Below are positions 1-11,401 of a stretch of 64,000 bases of DNA, in pieces. How positions within the stretch are numbered: the stretch's first letter is position 1; the number at the start of each line of letters is the position of its first letter. Location: positions 38,145,520-38,209,519 of the forward strand of contig OV884012.1 in assembly GCA_930367205.1 (NCBI GenBank), read 5' to 3'. Position numbers and translations under genes: made by a program. The notes under the pieces are model-generated. The model was not told where the DNA came from, did not search any database, and saw nothing but the letters and a program-made list of their open reading frames with translations. The DNA is from Acanthosoma haemorrhoidale. Taxonomy: Eukaryota > Arthropoda > Insecta > Hemiptera > Acanthosomatidae.

Positions 1-701
1 CAATATAAAAGAAATCAAAGACCTTTTTTTTTTTAGGTAAAAAAAAAAATGCATGTATTAGACTTTGTTTTTTTCTCAAAACATCAATGTTCTGTTTTTT
101 GCAGAAACTTTCACCATTTATAAAGAAGGACATTCTAAACAGTTTCTAACTGTTTACAGTTCGATATCTCCACTAGTTTAATAATTATCTTCCAGAAACC
201 CTCGTTGCCCCTTCATTTAAAAATGATACTAAACCCGCAATACACACTATCTTTAAACCGTGATATCTCCTTAAGTATTGGGGATATTAAAAAACTAATA
301 CCACCATTGGATTCAGGATGAAAAACTGCATCAAGGACTTCAATATAAAAGAAATCAAAGACCTTTTTTTTTTTAGGTAAAAAAAAAATGCATGTATTAG
401 ACTTTGTTTTTTTCTCAAAACATCAATGTTCTGTTTTTTGCAGAAACTTTCACCATTTATAAAGAAGGACATTCTAAACAGTTTCTAACTGTTTACAGTT
501 CGATATCTCCACTAGATTAATAATTATCTTCCAAAACCCTCGTTGCCCCTTCATTTAAAAAGGATACTAAACCCGCAATACACACTATCTTTAAACCGTG
601 ATATCTCCTTAAGTATTGGGGATATTTAAAAACTAATACCACCATTGGATTCAGGATGAAAAACTGCATCAAGGACGTCAATATAAAAGAAATCAAAGAC
701 C
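1..701 (-). repeat. Inverted block of the 339-bp satellite (left part of array)
   Basis: About two satellite monomers read on the minus strand: the T-run/AGGT/A-run, the GGAGATAT/ATATCTCC palindrome and the AACTGT/ACAGTT element all appear as reverse complements of the units to the right. The block is cut by the window edge, so the array extends further left. Both monomers carry ATGTCCTTC at the unit start, where the + units that I read have ATGTCTTTC or ATGTTTTTC, so this block is its own subfamily. Further changes (for example GTTTCTGG for GTTTTTGG near 190, and one extra T before the AATATCCCC near 290) show it is somewhat more diverged than the main array. The open frames here (287-472 and 517-711, minus strand) are satellite frames, not genes. 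Confidence 0.95.
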
Positions 702-708
702 ATTTTTT
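659..708. repeat. Head-to-head orientation switch of the satellite
   Basis: Minus-oriented satellite sequence runs up to the ACC at 699-701. Plus-oriented sequence starts within the T-run at 703-708, leading into CATCCTGAATCC. GGATGAAAAA (654-663) pairs with TTTTTCATCC (704-713), so the two orientations form a large inverted repeat centred near 683.5 with a loop of about 40 bp (664-703). The arms are hundreds of bases long and imperfect. The join falls in T-rich sequence on both sides, which suggests end joining or template switching using T-run microhomology. Confidence 0.9.
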
Positions 709-1659
709 CATCCTGAATCCAATGGTGGTATTAGTTTTTAAATATCTCCAATACTTAAGGAGATATCGCGGTTTAAAGTAATTGTGTATTGCGGGTTTAG
801 TATCATTTTTAAATGAAGGGGCAACGAGGGTTTTTGGAAGATAATTATTAAACTAGTGGAGATATCGAACTGTAAACAGTTAGAAACTGTTTAGAATGTT
901 TTTCTTTATAAATGGTGAAAGTTTCTGCAAAAAAGAGAACATTGATGTTTTGAGAAAAAAACAAAGTCTAATTAATACATGCATTTTTTTTTTACCTAAA
1001 AAAAAAAAGGTCTTTGATTTCTTTTATATTGACGTCCTTGATGCAGTTGTTCATCCTCAATCCAATGGTGGTATTAGTTTTTAAATATCTCCAATACTTA
1101 AGAAGATATCACGGTTTAAAGATATTGTGTATTGCGGGTTTAGTATCCTTTTTAAATGAAGGGGTAACGAGGGTTTTTGGAAGATAATTATTAAACTAGT
1201 GGAGATATCGAACTGTAAACAGTTAGAAACTGTTTAGAATGTCTTTCTTTATAAATAGTGAAAGTTTCTGCAAAAAACAGAACATTGATGTTTTGAGAAA
1301 AAAACAAAGTCTAATACATGCATTTTTTTTTTACCTAAAAAAAAAGGTCTTTGATTTCTTTTATATTGACGTCCTTGATGCAGGTTTTCATCCTGAATCC
1401 AATGGTGGTATTAGTTTTTAAATATCTCCAATACTTAAGGAGATATCGCGGTTTAAAGTAATTGTGTGTTGCTGGTTTAGTATCCTTTTTAAATGAAGGG
1501 GCAACGAGGGTTTTTGGAAGATAATTATTAAACTAGTGGAGATATTCAACTGTAAACAGTTAGAAACTGTTTAGAATGTTTTTCTTTATAAATGGTGAAA
1601 GTTTCTGCAAAAAACAGAACATTGATGTTTTGAGAAAAAAACAAAGTCTAATACATGCA

Positions 1660-1684
1660 TTTTTTTTTTACCTAAAAAAAAAAA
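1660..1684. repeat. T-run/ACCT/A-run hairpin present in each monomer
   Basis: Ten T, then ACCT, then eleven A and GGT. The A and T runs are complementary, and ACCT/AGGT adds a second small dyad. The element recurs about every 339 bp; the T-run is 9-10 long and the A-run 8-12 long. A-run length is the main indel that separates 60-, 61-, 62- and 95-codon frames. Such tracts favour DNA bending and cruciform or slipped structures; that consequence is inference. Confidence 0.85.
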
Positions 1685-1760
1685 GGTCGTTGATTTCTTT
1701 TATATTGACGTCCTTGATGCAGGTTTTCATCCTGAATCCAATGGTGGTATTAGTTTTTAA

Positions 1761-1785
1761 ATATCTCCAATACTTAAGGAGATAT
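1761..1785. repeat. ATATCTCC/GGAGATAT palindrome present in each monomer
   Basis: Eight-base arms (1761-1768 and 1778-1785) around the 9-base loop AATACTTAA, which itself holds part of CTTAAG. Common variants break one arm base (ATCCCC, ATATCC, ATTCCC or AAGAAG), so the stem is not strictly conserved. The same word GGAGATAT occurs a third time about 99 bases downstream as a direct repeat. The array's right breakpoint (62557) lies inside this element. Confidence 0.85.
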
Positions 1786-1886
1786 CGCGGTTTAAAGATA
1801 GTGTGTATTGCTGGTTTAGTATCCTTTTTAAATGAAGGGGCAACGAGGGTTTTTGGAAGATAATTATTAAACTAGTGGAGATATTC

Positions 1887-1912
1887 AACTGTAAACAGTT
1901 AGAAACTGTTTA
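1887..1912. repeat. Three-arm AACTGT/ACAGTT/AACTGTTT element in each monomer
   Basis: AACTGT (1887-1892) and ACAGTT (1895-1900) form one hairpin with an AA loop. TAAACAGTT (1892-1900) and AACTGTTTA (1904-1912) form a second, longer hairpin with loop AGA. The two stems share the central arm and are mutually exclusive. It sits immediately before the unit start. Some units carry AACTTT for AACTGT (for example 21180, 23545, 25240, 28635), which weakens the first stem and keeps the second. Confidence 0.85.
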
Positions 1913-4900
1913 GAATGTTTTTCTTTATAAATGGTGAAAGTTTCTGCAAAAAAGAGAACATTGATGTTTTGAGAAAAAAACAAAGTCAAATACATGCATT
2001 TTTTTTTTACCTAAAAAAAAAAAAGATCTTTGATTTCTTTTATATTGACGTCCTTGATGCAGTTTTTCATCCTCAATCCAATGGTGGTATTAGTTTTTAA
2101 ATATCTCCAATACTTAAGAAGATATCACGGTTTAAAGATATTGTGTATTGCGGGTTTAGTATCCTTTTTAAATGAAGGGGTAACGAGGGTTTTTGGAAGA
2201 TAATTATTAAACTAGTGGAGATATCGAACTGTAAACAGTTAGAAACTGTTTAGAATGTCTTTCTTTATAAATAGTGAAAGTTTCTGCAAAAAACAGAACA
2301 TTGATGTTTTGAGAAAAAAACAAAGTCTAATACATGCATTTTTTTTTTACCTAAAAAAAAAGGTCTTTGATTTCTTTTATATTGACGTCCTTGATGCAGT
2401 TTTTCATCCTGAATCCAATGGTGGTATTAGTTTTTAAATATCCCCAATACTTAAGGAGATATCACGGTTTAAAGATAGTGTGTATTGCGGGTTTAGTATC
2501 CTTTTTAAATGAAGGGGCAACGAGGGTTTTTGGAAGATAATTATTAAACTAGTGGAGATATCGAACTGTAAACAGTTAGAAACTGTTTAGAATGTCTTTC
2601 TTTATAAATAGTGAAAGTTTCTGCAAAAAACAGAACATTGATGTTTTGAGAAAAAAACAAAGTCTAATACATGCATTTTTTTTTTACCTAAAAAAAAAGG
2701 TCTTTGATTTCTTTTATATTGACGTCCTTGATGCAGGTTTTCATCCTGAATCCAATGGTGGTATTAGTTTTTAAATATCTCCAATACTTAAGGAGATATC
2801 GCGGTTTAAAGTAATTGTGTGTTGCTGGTTTAGTATCCTTTTTAAATGAAGGGGCAACGAGGGTTTTTGGAAGATAATTATTAAACTAGTGGAGATATTC
2901 AACTGTAAACAGTTAGAAACTGTTTAGAATGTTTTTCTTTATAAATGGTGAAAGTTTCTGCAAAAAACAGAACATTGATGTTTTGAGAAAAAAACAAAGT
3001 CTAATACATGCATTTTTTTTTTACCTAAAAAAAAAAAGGTCGTTGATTTCTTTTATATTGACGTCCTTGATGCAGGTTTTCATCCTGAATCCAATGGTGG
3101 TATTAGTTTTTAAATATCTCCAATACTTAAGGAGATATCGCGGTTTAAAGATAGTGTGTATTGCTGGTTTAGTATCCTTTTTAAATGAAGGGGCAACGAG
3201 GGTTTTTGGAAGATAATTATTAAACTAGTGGAGATATTCAACTGTAAACAGTTAGAAACTGTTTAGAATGTTTTTCTTTATAAATGGTGAAAGTTTCTGC
3301 AAAAAAGAGAACATTGATGTTTTGAGAAAAAAACAAAGTCAAATACATGCATTTTTTTTTTACCTAAAAAAAAAAAAGATCTTTGATTTATTTTATATTG
3401 ACGTCCTTGATGCAGTTTTTCATCCTCAATCCAATGGTGGTATTAGTTTTTAAATATCTCCAATACTTAAGAAGATATCACGGTTTAAAGATATTGTGTA
3501 TTGCGGGTTTAGTATCCTTTTTAAATGAAGGGGTAACGAGGGTTTTTGGAAGATAATTATTAAACTAGTGGAGATATCGAACTGTAAACAGTTAGAAACT
3601 GTTTAGAATGTCTTTCTTTATAAATAGTGAAAGTTTCTGCAAAAAACAGAACATTGATGTTTTGAGAAAAAAACAAAGTCTAATACATGCATTTTTTTTT
3701 TACCTAAAAAAAAAGGTCTTTGATTTCTTTTATATTGACGTCCTTGATGCAGTTTTTCATCCTGAATCCAATGGTGGTATTAGTTTTTAAATATCCCCAA
3801 TACTTAAGGAGATATCACGGTTTAAAGATAGTGTGTATTGCGGGTTTAGTATCCTTTTTAAATGAAGGGGCAACGAGGGTTTTTGGAAGATAATTATTAA
3901 ACTAGTGGAGATATCGAACTGTAAACAGTTAGAAACTGTTTAGAATGTCTTTCTTTATAAATAGTGAAAGTTTCTGCAAAAAACAGAACATTGATGTTTT
4001 GAGAAAAAAACAAAGTCTAATACATGCATTTTTTTTTTACCTAAAAAAAAAGGTCTTTGATTTCTTTTATATTGACGTCCTTGATGCAGGTTTTCATCCT
4101 GAATCCAATGGTGGTATTAGTTTTTAAATATCTCCAATACTTAAGGAGATATCGCGGTTTAAAGTAATTGTGTGTTGCTGGTTTAGTATCCTTTTTAAAT
4201 GAAGGGGCAACGAGGGTTTTTGGAAGATAATTATTAAACTAGTGGAGATATTCAACTGTAAACAGTTAGAAACTGTTTAGAATGTTTTTCTTTATAAATG
4301 GTGAAAGTTTCTGCAAAAAACAGAACATTGATGTTTTGAGAAAAAAACAAAGTCTAATACATGCATTTTTTTTTTACCTAAAAAAAAAAAGGTCGTTGAT
4401 TTCTTTTATATTGACGTCCTTGATGCAGGTTTTCATCCTGAATCCAATGGTGGTATTAGTTTTTAAATATCTCCAATACTTAAGGAGATATCGCGGTTTA
4501 AAGATAGTGTGTATTGCTGGTTTAGTATCCTTTTTAAATGAAGGGGCAACGAGGGTTTTTGGAAGATAATTATTAAACTAGTGGAGATATTCAACTGTAA
4601 ACAGTTAGAAACTGTTTAGAATGTTTTTCTTTATAAATGGTGAAAGTTTCTGCAAAAAAGAGAACATTGATGTTTTGAGAAAAAAACAAAGTCAAATACA
4701 TGCATTTTTTTTTTACCTAAAAAAAAAAAAGATCTTTGATTTCTTTTATATTGACGTCCTTGATGCAGTTTTTCATCCTCAATCCAATGGTGGTATTAGT
4801 TTTTAAATATCTCCAATACTTAAGAAGATATCACGGTTTAAAGATATTGTGTATTGCGGGTTTAGTATCCTTTTTAAATGAAGGGGTAACGAGGGTTTTT

Positions 4901-5641
4901 GGAAGATAATTATTAAACTAGTGGAGATATCGAACTGTAAACAGTTAGAAACTGTTTAGAATGTCTTTCTTTATAAATAGTGAAAGTTTCTGCAAAAAAC
5001 AGAACATTGATGTTTTGAGAAAAAAACAAAGTCTAATACATGCATTTTTTTTTTACCTAAAAAAAAAAAAGATCTTTGATTTCTTTTATATTGACGTCCT
5101 TGATGCAGTTTTTCATCCTCAATCCAATGGTGGTATTAGTTTTTAAATATCTCCAATACTTAAGAAGATATCACGGTTTAAAGATATTGTGTATTGCGGG
5201 TTTAGTATCCTTTTTAAATGAAGGGGTAACGAGGGTTTTTGGAAGATAATTATTAAACTAGTGGAGATATCGAACTGTAAACAGTTAGAAACTGTTTAGA
5301 ATGTCTTTCTTTATAAATAGTGAAAGTTTCTGCAAAAAACAGAACATTGATGTTTTGAGAAAAAAACAAAGTCTAATTAATACATGCATTTTTTTTTTAC
5401 CTAAAAAAAAAGGTCTTTGATTTCTTTTATATTGACGTCCTTGATGCAGGTTTTCATCCTGAATCCAATGGTGGTATTAGTTTTTAAATATCTCCAATAC
5501 TTAAGGAGATATCGCGGTTTAAAGATAGTGTGTATTGCTGGTTTAGTATCCTTTTTAAATGAAGGGGCAACGAGGGTTTTTGGAAGATAATTATTAAACT
5601 AGTGGAGATATTCAACTGTAAACAGTTAGAAACTGTTTAGA

Positions 5642-8600
5642 ATGTTTTTCTTTATAAATGGTGAAAGTTTCTGCAAAAAAGAGAACATTGATGTTTTGAG
5701 AAAAAAACAAAGTCAAATACATGCATTTTTTTTTTACCTAAAAAAAAAAAAGATCTTTGATTTCTTTTATATTGACGTCCTTGATGCAGTTTTTCATCCT
5801 CAATCCAATGGTGGTATTAGTTTTTAAATATCTCCAATACTTAAGAAGATATCACGGTTTAAAGATATTGTGTATTGCGGGTTTAGTATCCTTTTTAAAT
5901 GAAGGGGTAACGAGGGTTTTTGGAAGATAATTATTAAACTAGTGGAGATATCGAACTGTAAACAGTTAGAAACTGTTTAGAATGTCTTTCTTTATAAATA
6001 GTGAAAGTTTCTGCAAAAAACAGAACATTGATGTTTTGAGAAAAAAACAAAGTCTAATACATGCATTTTTTTTTTACCTAAAAAAAAAAAAGATCTTTGA
6101 TTTCTTTTATATTGACGTCCTTGATGCAGTTTTTCATCCTCAATCCAATGGTGGTATTAGTTTTTAAATATCTCCAATACTTAAGAAGATATCACGGTTT
6201 AAAGATATTGTGTATTGCGGGTTTAGTATCCTTTTTAAATGAAGGGGTAACGAGGGTTTTTGGAAGATAATTATTAAACTAGTGGAGATATCGAACTGTA
6301 AACAGTTAGAAACTGTTTAGAATGTCTTTCTTTATAAATAGTGAAAGTTTCTGCAAAAAACAGAACATTGATGTTTTGAGAAAAAAACAAAGTCTAATTA
6401 ATACATGCATTTTTTTTTTACCTAAAAAAAAAGGTCTTTGATTTCTTTTATATTGACGTCCTTGATGCAGTTTTTCATCCTGAATCCAATGGTGGTATTA
6501 GTTTTTAAATATCCCCAATACTTAAGGAGATATCACGGTTTAAAGATAGTGTGTATTGCGGGTTTAGTATCCTTTTTAAATGAAGGGGCAACGAGGGTTT
6601 TTGGAAGATAATTATTAAACTAGTGGAGATATCGAACTGTAAACAGTTAGAAACTGTTTAGAATGTCTTTCTTTATAAATAGTGAAAGTTTCTGCAAAAA
6701 ACAGAACATTGATGTTTTGAGAAAAAAACAAAGTCTAATACATGCATTTTTTTTTTACCTAAAAAAAAAAAGATCTTTGATTTCTTTTATATTGACGTCC
6801 TTGATGCAGTTTTTCATCCTCAATCCAATGGTGGTATTAGTTTTTAAATATCTCCAATACTTAAGAAGATATCACGGTTTAAAGATATTGTGTATTGCGG
6901 GTTTAGTATCCTTTTTAAATGAAGGGGTAACGAGGGTTTTTGGAAGATAATTATTAAACTAGTGGAGATATCGAACTGTAAACAGTTAGAAACTGTTTAG
7001 AATGTCTTTCTTTATAAATAGTGAAAGTTTCTGCAAAAAACAGAACATTGATGTTTTGAGAAAAAAACAAAGTCTAATACATGCATTTTTTTTTTACCTA
7101 AAAAAAAAGGTCTTTGATTTCTTTTATATTGACGTCCTTGATGCAGTTTTTCATCCTGAATCCAATGGTGGTATTAGTTTTTAAATATCCCCAATACTTA
7201 AGGAGATATCACGGTTTAAAGATAGTGTGTATTGCTAGTTTAGTATCCTTTTTAAATGAAGGGGCAACGAGGGTTTTTGGAAGATAATTATTAAACTAGT
7301 GGAGATATTCAACTGTAAACAGTTAGAAACTGTTTAGAATGTTTTTCTTTATAAATGGTGAAAGTTTCTGCAAAAAACAGAACATTGATGTTTTGAGAAA
7401 AAAACAAAGTCTAATACATGCATTTTTTTTTTACCTAAAAAAAAAAAGGTCGTTGATTTCTTTTATATTGACGTCCTTGATGCAGGTTTTCATCCTGAAT
7501 CCAATGGTGGTATTAGTTTTTAAATATCTCCAATACTTAAGGAGATATCGCGGTTTAAAGATAGTGTGTATTGCTGGTTTAGTATCCTTTTTAAATGAAG
7601 GGGCAACGAGGGTTTTTGGAAGATAATTATTAAACTAGTGGAGATATTCAACTGTAAACAGTTAGAAACTGTTTAGAATGTTTTTCTTTATAAATGGTGA
7701 AAGTTTCTGCAAAAAAGAGAACATTGATGTTTTGAGAAAAAAACAAAGTCAAATACATGCATTTTTTTTTTACCTAAAAAAAAAAAAGATCTTTGATTTC
7801 TTTTATATTGACGTCCTTGATGCAGTTTTTCATCCTCAATCCAATGGTGGTATTAGTTTTTAAATATCCCCAATACTTAAGGAGATATCACGGTTTAAAG
7901 ATAGTGTGTATTGCGGGTTTAGTATCCTTTTTAAATGAAGGGGCAACGAGGGTTTTTAGAAGATAATTATTAAACTAGTGGAGATATCGAACTGTAAACA
8001 GTTAGAAACTGTTTAGAATGTCTTTCTTTATAAATAGTGAAAGTTTCTGCAAAAAACAGAACATTGATGTTTTGAGAAAAAAACAAAGTCTAATACATGC
8101 ATTTTTTTTTTACCTAAAAAAAAAGGTCTTTGATTTCTTTTATATTGACGTCCTTGATGCAGGTTTTCATCCTGAATCCAATGGTGGTATTAGTTTTTAA
8201 ATATATCCAATACTTAAGGAGATATCGCGGTTTAAAGTAATTGTGTGTTGCTGGTTTAGTATCCTTTTTAAATGAAGGGGCAACGAGGGTTTTTGGAAGA
8301 TAATTATTAAACTAGTGGAGATATTCAACTGTAAACAGTTAGAAACTGTTTAGAATGTTTTTCTTTATAAATGGTGAAAGTTTCTGCAAAAAACAGAACA
8401 TTGATGTTTTGAGAAAAAAACAAAGTCTAATACATGCATTTTTTTTTTACCTAAAAAAAAAAAGGTCGTTGATTTCTTTTATATTGACGTCCTTGATGCA
8501 GGTTTTCATCCTGAATCCAATGGTGGTATTAGTTTTTAAATATCTCCAATACTTAAGGAGATATCGCGGTTTAAAGATAGTGTGTATTGCTGGTTTAGTA

Positions 8601-9550
8601 TCCTTTTTAAATGAAGGGGCAACGAGGGTTTTTGGAAGATAATTATTAAACTAGTGGAGATATTCAACTGTAAACAGTTAGAAACTGTTTAGAATGTTTT
8701 TCTTTATAAATGGTGAAAGTTTCTGCAAAAAAGAGAACATTGATGTTTTGAGAAAAAAACAAAGTCAAATACATGCATTTTTTTTTTACCTAAAAAAAAA
8801 AAGATCTTTGATTTCTTTTATATTGACGTCCTTGATGCAGTTTTTCATCCTGAATCCAATGGTGGTATTAGTTTTTAAATATCCCCAATACTTAAGGAGA
8901 TATCACGGTTTAAAGATAGTGTGTATTGCGGGTTTAGTATCCTTTTTAAATGAAGGGGCAACGAGGGTTTTTGGAAGATAATTATTAAACTAGTGGAGAT
9001 ATCGAACTGTAAACAGTTAGAAACTGTTTAGAATGTCTTTCTTTATAAATAGTGAAAGTTTCTGCAAAAAACAGAACATTGATGTTTTGAGAAAAAAACA
9101 AAGTCTAATACATGCATTTTTTTTTTACCTAAAAAAAAAGGTCTTTGATTTCTTTTATATTGACGTCCTTGATGCAGTTTTTCATCCTGAATCCAATGGT
9201 GGTATTAGTTTTTAAATATCCCCAATACTTAAGGAGATATCACGGTTTAAAGATAGTGTGTATTGCGGGTTTAGTATCCTTTTTAAATGAAGGGGCAACG
9301 AGGGTTTTTAGAAGATAATTATTAAACTAGTGGAGATATCGAACTGTAAACAGTTAGAAACTGTTTAGAATGTCTTTCTTTATAAATAGTGAAAGTTTCT
9401 GCAAAAAACAGAACATTGATGTTTTGAGAAAAAAACAAAGTCTAATACATGCATTTTTTTTTTACCTAAAAAAAAAGGTCTTTGATTTCTTTTATATTGA
9501 CGTCCTTGATGCAGGTTTTCATCCTGAATCCAATGGTGGTATTAGTTTTT
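5642..9550 (+). repeat. Duplicated satellite block A, left copy
   Basis: Unit types at 5642, 5982, 6663, 7002, 7339 and 7678 match 11402, 11742, 12423, 12762, 13099 and 13438 at a constant offset of 5,760 bp. Those at 8018, 8355, 8694, 9033 and 9370 match 14115, 14452, 14791, 15130 and 15467 at 6,097 bp. The extra 337 bp in the right copy is one monomer. The unit at 7678 has the head of the 13438 type and the tail of the 13778 type, so the left copy appears to have lost one unit by exchange. Confidence 0.85.
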
Positions 9551-11401
9551 AAATATCTCCAATACTTAAGGAGATATCGCGGTTTAAAGTAATTGTGTGT
9601 TGCTGGTTTAGTATCCTTTTTAAATGAAGGGGCAACGAGGGTTTTTGGAAGATAATTATTAAACTAGTGGAGATATTCAACTGTAAACAGTTAGAAACTG
9701 TTTAGAATGTTTTTCTTTATAAATGGTGAAAGTTTCTGCAAAAAACAGAACATTGATGTTTTGAGAAAAAAACAAAGTCTAATACATGCATTTTTTTTTT
9801 ACCTAAAAAAAAAAAGGTCGTTGATTTCTTTTATATTGACGTCCTTGATGCAGGTTTTCATCCTGAATCCAATGGTGGTATTAGTTTTTAAATATCTCCA
9901 ATACTTAAGGAGATATCGCGGTTTAAAGATAGTGTGTATTGCTGGTTTAGTATCCTTTTTAAATGAAGGGGCAACGAGGGTTTTTGGAAGATAATTATTA
10001 AACTAGTGGAGATATTCAACTGTAAACAGTTAGAAACTGTTTAGAATGTTTTTCTTTATAAATGGTGAAAGTTTCTGCAAAAAAGAGAACATTGATGTTT
10101 TGAGAAAAAAACAAAGTCAAATACATGCATTTTTTTTTTACCTAAAAAAAAAAAAGATCTTTGATTTCTTTTATATTGACGTCCTTGATGCAGTTTTTCA
10201 TCCTCAATCCAATGGTGGTATTAGTTTTTAAATATCTCCAATACTTAAGAAGATATCACGGTTTAAAGATATTGTGTATTGCGGGTTTAGTATCCTTTTT
10301 AAATGAAGGGGTAACGAGGGTTTTTGGAAGATAATTATTAAACTAGTGGAGATATCGAACTGTAAACAGTTAGAAACTGTTTAGAATGTCTTTCTTTATA
10401 AATAGTGAAAGTTTCTGCAAAAAACAGAACATTGATGTTTTGAGAAAAAAACAAAGTCTAATACATGCATTTTTTTTTTACCTAAAAAAAAAGGTCTTTG
10501 ATTTCTTTTATATTGACGTCCTTGATGCAGGTTTTCATCCTGAATCCAATGGTGGTATTAGTTTTTAAATATCTCCAATACTTAAGGAGATATCGCGGTT
10601 TAAAGTAATTGTGTGTTGCTGGTTTAGTATCCTTTTTAAATGAAGGGGCAACGAGGGTTTTTGGAAGATAATTATTAAACTAGTGGAGATATTCAACTGT
10701 AAACAGTTAGAAACTGTTTAGAATGTTTTTCTTTATAAATGGTGAAAGTTTCTGCAAAAAACAGAACATTGATGTTTTGAGAAAAAAACAAAGTCTAATA
10801 CATGCATTTTTTTTTTACCTAAAAAAAAAAAGGTCGTTGATTTCTTTTATATTGACGTCCTTGATGCAGGTTTTCATCCTGAATCCAATGGTGGTATTAG
10901 TTTTTAAATATCTCCAATACTTAAGGAGATATCGCGGTTTAAAGATAGTGTGTATTGCTGGTTTAGTATCCTTTTTAAATGAAGGGGCAACGAGGGTTTT
11001 TGGAAGATAATTATTAAACTAGTGGAGATATTCAACTGTAAACAGTTAGAAACTGTTTAGAATGTTTTTCTTTATAAATGGTGAAAGTTTCTGCAAAAAA
11101 GAGAACATTGATGTTTTGAGAAAAAAACAAAGTCAAATACATGCATTTTTTTTTTACCTAAAAAAAAAAAAGATCTTTGATTTCTTTTATATTGACGTCC
11201 TTGATGCAGTTTTTCATCCTCAATCCAATGGTGGTATTAGTTTTTAAATATCTCCAATACTTAAGAAGATATCACGGTTTAAAGATATTGTGTATTGCTG
11301 GTTTAGTATCCTTTTTAAATGAAGGGGCAACGAGGGTTTTTGGAAGATAATTATTAAACTAGTGGAGATATTCAACTGTAAACAGTTAGAAACTGTTTAG
11401 A

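Larger units (their letters stand above)
1576..1914 (+). repeat. Representative satellite monomer (339 bp) with anatomy
   Basis: In order: unit start with a TATA-like TATAAATGG (1587-1595; TATAAATAG in the other haplotype); GAACATTGATGTTT with a small dyad; NsiI-type ATGCAT; T10-ACCT-A11 (1660-1684); GACGTC; the ATATCTCC/GGAGATAT stem (1761-1785); TTTAAA; the G-rich GAAGGGGCAACGAGGG; ACTAGT; a third GGAGATAT (1877-1884); and the AACTGT/ACAGTT/AACTGTTT element (1887-1911). Six-base palindromes are unusually dense (ATGCAT, GACGTC, TTTAAA, CTTAAG, ACTAGT, and GATATC in some units). I see no internal half-unit duplication. A 95-codon open frame spans this unit, but it is not preserved between units because A-run length changes the frame. 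Confidence 0.9.
1239..4960 (+). repeat. 4-monomer higher-order repeat, period 1,353 bp
   Basis: Unit types repeat in the order S-start/CAGTTTTTC (2255), S-start/CAGGTTTTC (2592), F-start 95-codon type (2929), F-start GTCAAA type (3268), then again at 3608, 3945, 4282 and 4621. The last three types of the cycle also precede at 1239, 1576 and 1915. All corresponding starts are exactly 1,353 bp apart. One visible private change is GATTTATTTT in the 3268 unit. The same 4-mer or parts of it recur at 9033-10385 and around 13778-14790. Confidence 0.9.

Noticed and set aside
1800..1830. CENP-B box around GTATTGCGGGTTT
   Set aside because: CGGG is present but the TTCG and A at the required spacing are not, on either strand.
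1576..1914. Internal ~170-bp half repeat in the monomer
   Set aside because: Comparing the two halves by eye shows only the short GGAGATAT word in common; no duplicated half-unit.
1915..2100. FHPQSNG in the satellite frame resembles the integrase HPQSNGQ motif
   Set aside because: It is seven residues in an otherwise unrelated AT-rich frame on the plus strand, while the nearby pol is on the minus strand; many units read HPESNG instead. Treated as coincidence.
2390..2410. CRE-like TGACGTC and splice-like TTTTTTGCAG (minus strand) as functional sites
   Set aside because: Both are short, occur in every unit as part of the repeat, and have no associated gene.
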